The translations under genes and the position numbers were made by a program. Of a DNA stretch of 16,681 nt, positions 14,766 through 16,681 are shown one piece after another; the stretch's first letter is position 1; the number at the start of each line of letters is the position of its first letter. The notes below the pieces were generated by a model. The model did no database searches. It saw only the letters and a list, made by a program, of their open reading frames with translations, and was not told where the DNA came from. Source of the DNA: CAYWNK01 sp047639615 (GTDB lineage Bacteria; Planctomycetota; UBA1135; GCA-002686595); NCBI GenBank assembly GCA_047639615.1, contig JBLIOL010000091.1:1-16681 (forward strand), read 5' to 3'.

Positions 14766-16648
14766 GTCCTAGCCCCCGTCGTCTGGCCACGCCCATGGCC
14801 GTCTTGGTGGTCTATGGGCTCATGCTTGTAGTGCCGGCGGGGGTCTTCGGAAGCTTGTATTGGTCGGAGCTCAAGCGCGACCACGAGCAGCAAGCTGCAC
14901 GTGCCCCGCAAGACGCACGCAGCGCGGCTGCGCGCATGCATGATGCCCTGGCCCGGGAGATTGGTACGCTCATCGAGAACGAGCGACAGCGTTCCTTTCT
15001 GGACTACGCGCCGCGTCGCTGGGAGAGCAGTGGCGGCCGTGGCACCCTGATCCCTTCGCCATTGGCCACCATCGAGCGGCCCAAGGGCCTCTTGGCCTGG
15101 TTTACCTTCGACCAGTCGGAGGGCGTCGATGCGCGCCCCAATTACTACTTCGGCCTGGAGGAGCAGGATGGAATAGCCCTGCTCGGAGAGGGGGATATGG
15201 CGGCCTTCGTGCAGAGATGGGCGATCGATCCCACCTACCTCGAAGGCGAGATCAATGCGATCTATGACCTGATCATCTCCCAGGCGATCGGCGGGGTCCC
15301 CACCGACATGCGCGGGAGTGACATCGAAGACCAGAAGATCGGCCTGGTGGCCATGGCCTCCTTCCTACGCCCCTTTGACAAGGAAGTCTGCGACGTATAC
15401 AGCCTCGCTAGGGCGGATGGGGCCCATCCGAATGAAAAGGTTCCTGTCTACACCTACGATCAGCGCTATGTGCTGGCCCGTGATCGCCAGAACCAGCTAC
15501 GCCTAATGGGCTTTCAGCGCGTATCTACCCCCGGGCGCGGGCGCAAGGTCAACGAAGAGCTATTGCCTGCCTGCCTCGACCACCTCAACGACGAGTCGCG
15601 CCTAATCCACGGCTGGGTGGCGGACGCCGAGCTTTTCCTGCACCAGCTTCCGCGGGAGATCCAGGACATCGAGCTGGCCGCCAATCAGCAGCTCTTCTTC
15701 AACGACGAGTTCGCCGGCCTGGAGCCAGAGCGCTGGGAGACAGCGCCCTTCTCGATTCTCGACGGCCTCGAGATCACCCAAGAGGGTCTTGGCGACGGCG
15801 TCGACCGCCTCTACGTGGGCGTAGATGTAAGTGGCCTCTCCGCCCGCAGCCGCTCCCAAACCAAGTGGTTCACGAGCCTGGCCCTGATCATGGGCAGCTC
15901 GGCCCTGCTCGGTCTACGCCTCCTGATCGGCCGCCTGCGCGCCGCCTCCGAGAACGCGCGCCGCACGGAGAACTTCGTGGCCTCGATCACCCACGAGCTG
16001 CGCACTCCTTTGGCCTCGGTCAAGCTCTACGGCGAGATGCTCAGCGACGGTTGGGCCACCACCGAAGCCAAGCGCAAGGAATACGCCGACCGCATCGTCA
16101 CCGAGAGCAACCGTCTCGACGCCCTCGTGGACCGCGTACTAGAGAAGCGCCGCCTCTCCGGCGCACCGCCTGAACTTGTTCCCGGCGACCTCAACCTTGA
16201 GATCCGCCAGCAGCGCAGTGCCCTCAAGCTCGAAGAGGACCCGAGCGTACGTTTCGAGTTCGAGGAGGGCCTGCCCCCGGTCCTACTCACCGAGGAAGCC
16301 GTCCACACCCTGCTCTCCAACCTGATCGAGAACGCCAAGAAGTACGCCCCCGTCTCCAAGGACGATCCCCAGGCCGAGCCCCTGATCGTGCGCACCCGCA
16401 GAAACCGCCGCGGCCGGGTTGTTCTGGAAGTCCTCGACCGAGGCCCGGGCATCCCCCCCGCCGAGCGCGACAACATCTTCGAAGCCTTCTACCGCATCGG
16501 CAACGAGTCCACCCGCACCACCCAAGGCACCGGCCTAGGACTGCACCTAGTCGCCCAGTACGCCAAGACCCTCAAGGGCAAGGTCCACGTCCACGCCCGC
16601 GACAAGGGCGGCACCCGCTTCCAAGTCACGTTTAAGACCGCCCGTTAG
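14762..16648 (+). CDS. membrane sensor histidine kinase with large unrecognised sensor domain, 628 aa
   Basis: This is the partner kinase of the response regulator. TM1 is at about residues 12-32 and TM2 at 369-390, enclosing an extracytoplasmic region of about 335 residues that I cannot assign to a known sensor family. Only about 20 residues separate TM2 from the H-box, so there is no room for a HAMP or PAS domain. The HisKA motif SITHELRTPLASVKLYGEM has the phosphoacceptor His411. The ATPase domain shows NLIENAKKY (N-box, Asn520/Asn524), DRGPGIP (from Asp559), FEAFYRIG and GTGLGLHL (from Gly589), so the catalytic set is complete. The TTG start overlaps the regulator stop (TTGA), implying translation coupling. 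An ATG at 14795 (residue 12) is the alternative and would leave TM1 at the very N-terminus. The ligand is unknown. The remaining 33 bases of the window are non-coding as far as seen. Confidence 0.93.
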   Translation: MSPSPRRLATPMAVLVVYGLMLVVPAGVFGSLYWSELKRDHEQQAARAPQDARSAAARMHDALAREIGTLIENERQRSFLDYAPRRWESSGGRGTLIPSPLATIERPKGLLAWFTFDQSEGVDARPNYYFGLEEQDGIALLGEGDMAAFVQRWAIDPTYLEGEINAIYDLIISQAIGGVPTDMRGSDIEDQKIGLVAMASFLRPFDKEVCDVYSLARADGAHPNEKVPVYTYDQRYVLARDRQNQLRLMGFQRVSTPGRGRKVNEELLPACLDHLNDESRLIHGWVADAELFLHQLPREIQDIELAANQQLFFNDEFAGLEPERWETAPFSILDGLEITQEGLGDGVDRLYVGVDVSGLSARSRSQTKWFTSLALIMGSSALLGLRLLIGRLRAASENARRTENFVASITHELRTPLASVKLYGEMLSDGWATTEAKRKEYADRIVTESNRLDALVDRVLEKRRLSGAPPELVPGDLNLEIRQQRSALKLEEDPSVRFEFEEGLPPVLLTEEAVHTLLSNLIENAKKYAPVSKDDPQAEPLIVRTRRNRRGRVVLEVLDRGPGIPPAERDNIFEAFYRIGNESTRTTQGTGLGLHLVAQYAKTLKGKVHVHARDKGGTRFQVTFKTAR

Positions 16649-16681
16649 CGGAGCGCGGATTCGGGGGGGAAGCGGGAGGCC

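Overview
The window is a GC-rich, gene-dense stretch of bacterial chromosome with nine intact or edge-truncated protein genes and one broken gene. The best guess for the source is a Planctomycetota-like Gram-negative bacterium. This is inferred from a secreted PQQ-type propeller protein carrying EF-hand loops, a CxxCH cytochrome-like lipoprotein remnant, the ribH-nusB-ftsY order, and frequent GTG/TTG starts. No rRNA or other marker gene is present, so the assignment is tentative.

Layout. (1) Positions 1-6461: two overlapping genes for RND-family inner-membrane efflux permeases. The first has lost its start to the window edge. Both carry a much enlarged TM6-TM7 loop with extra hydrophobic helices. 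(2) 6450-6662, minus strand: a 70-residue protein of unknown function whose end overlaps the second RND gene. (3) 6794-8263: an exported PQQ-like beta-propeller protein with EF-hand loops. (4) 8281 to about 9422, minus strand: a single-haem c-type lipoprotein-like gene broken by a frameshift and lacking a clear start. (5) 9723-11644: the housekeeping operon ribH-nusB-ftsY, preceded by a plausible sigma70-type promoter. (6) 11689-13926: a large O-antigen-ligase/polymerase-like membrane protein with a TPR-like tail. (7) 14049-16648: an OmpR-type response regulator and its sensor kinase, overlapping by 4 bases. The kinase has a sensor domain of about 335 residues that I do not recognise, and no HAMP domain.

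How the genes work together. The RND pair probably forms one tripartite (possibly heteromeric, MdtBC/MuxBC-like) export system with an adaptor gene upstream of the window. RibH, NusB and FtsY act in riboflavin synthesis, transcription antitermination and SRP-dependent membrane targeting; they are linked by translation coupling rather than by function. The two-component pair is a self-contained sensory unit with an inverted repeat and a hairpin in its leader.

I found no CRISPR array, insertion sequence, RNA gene, riboswitch or phage segment, and no convincing new defence or mobile system. The items most worth a second look are the enlarged RND loops, the broken cytochrome gene with a (GC)3 tract at the break, the large unrecognised sensor domain, and the small minus-strand protein.
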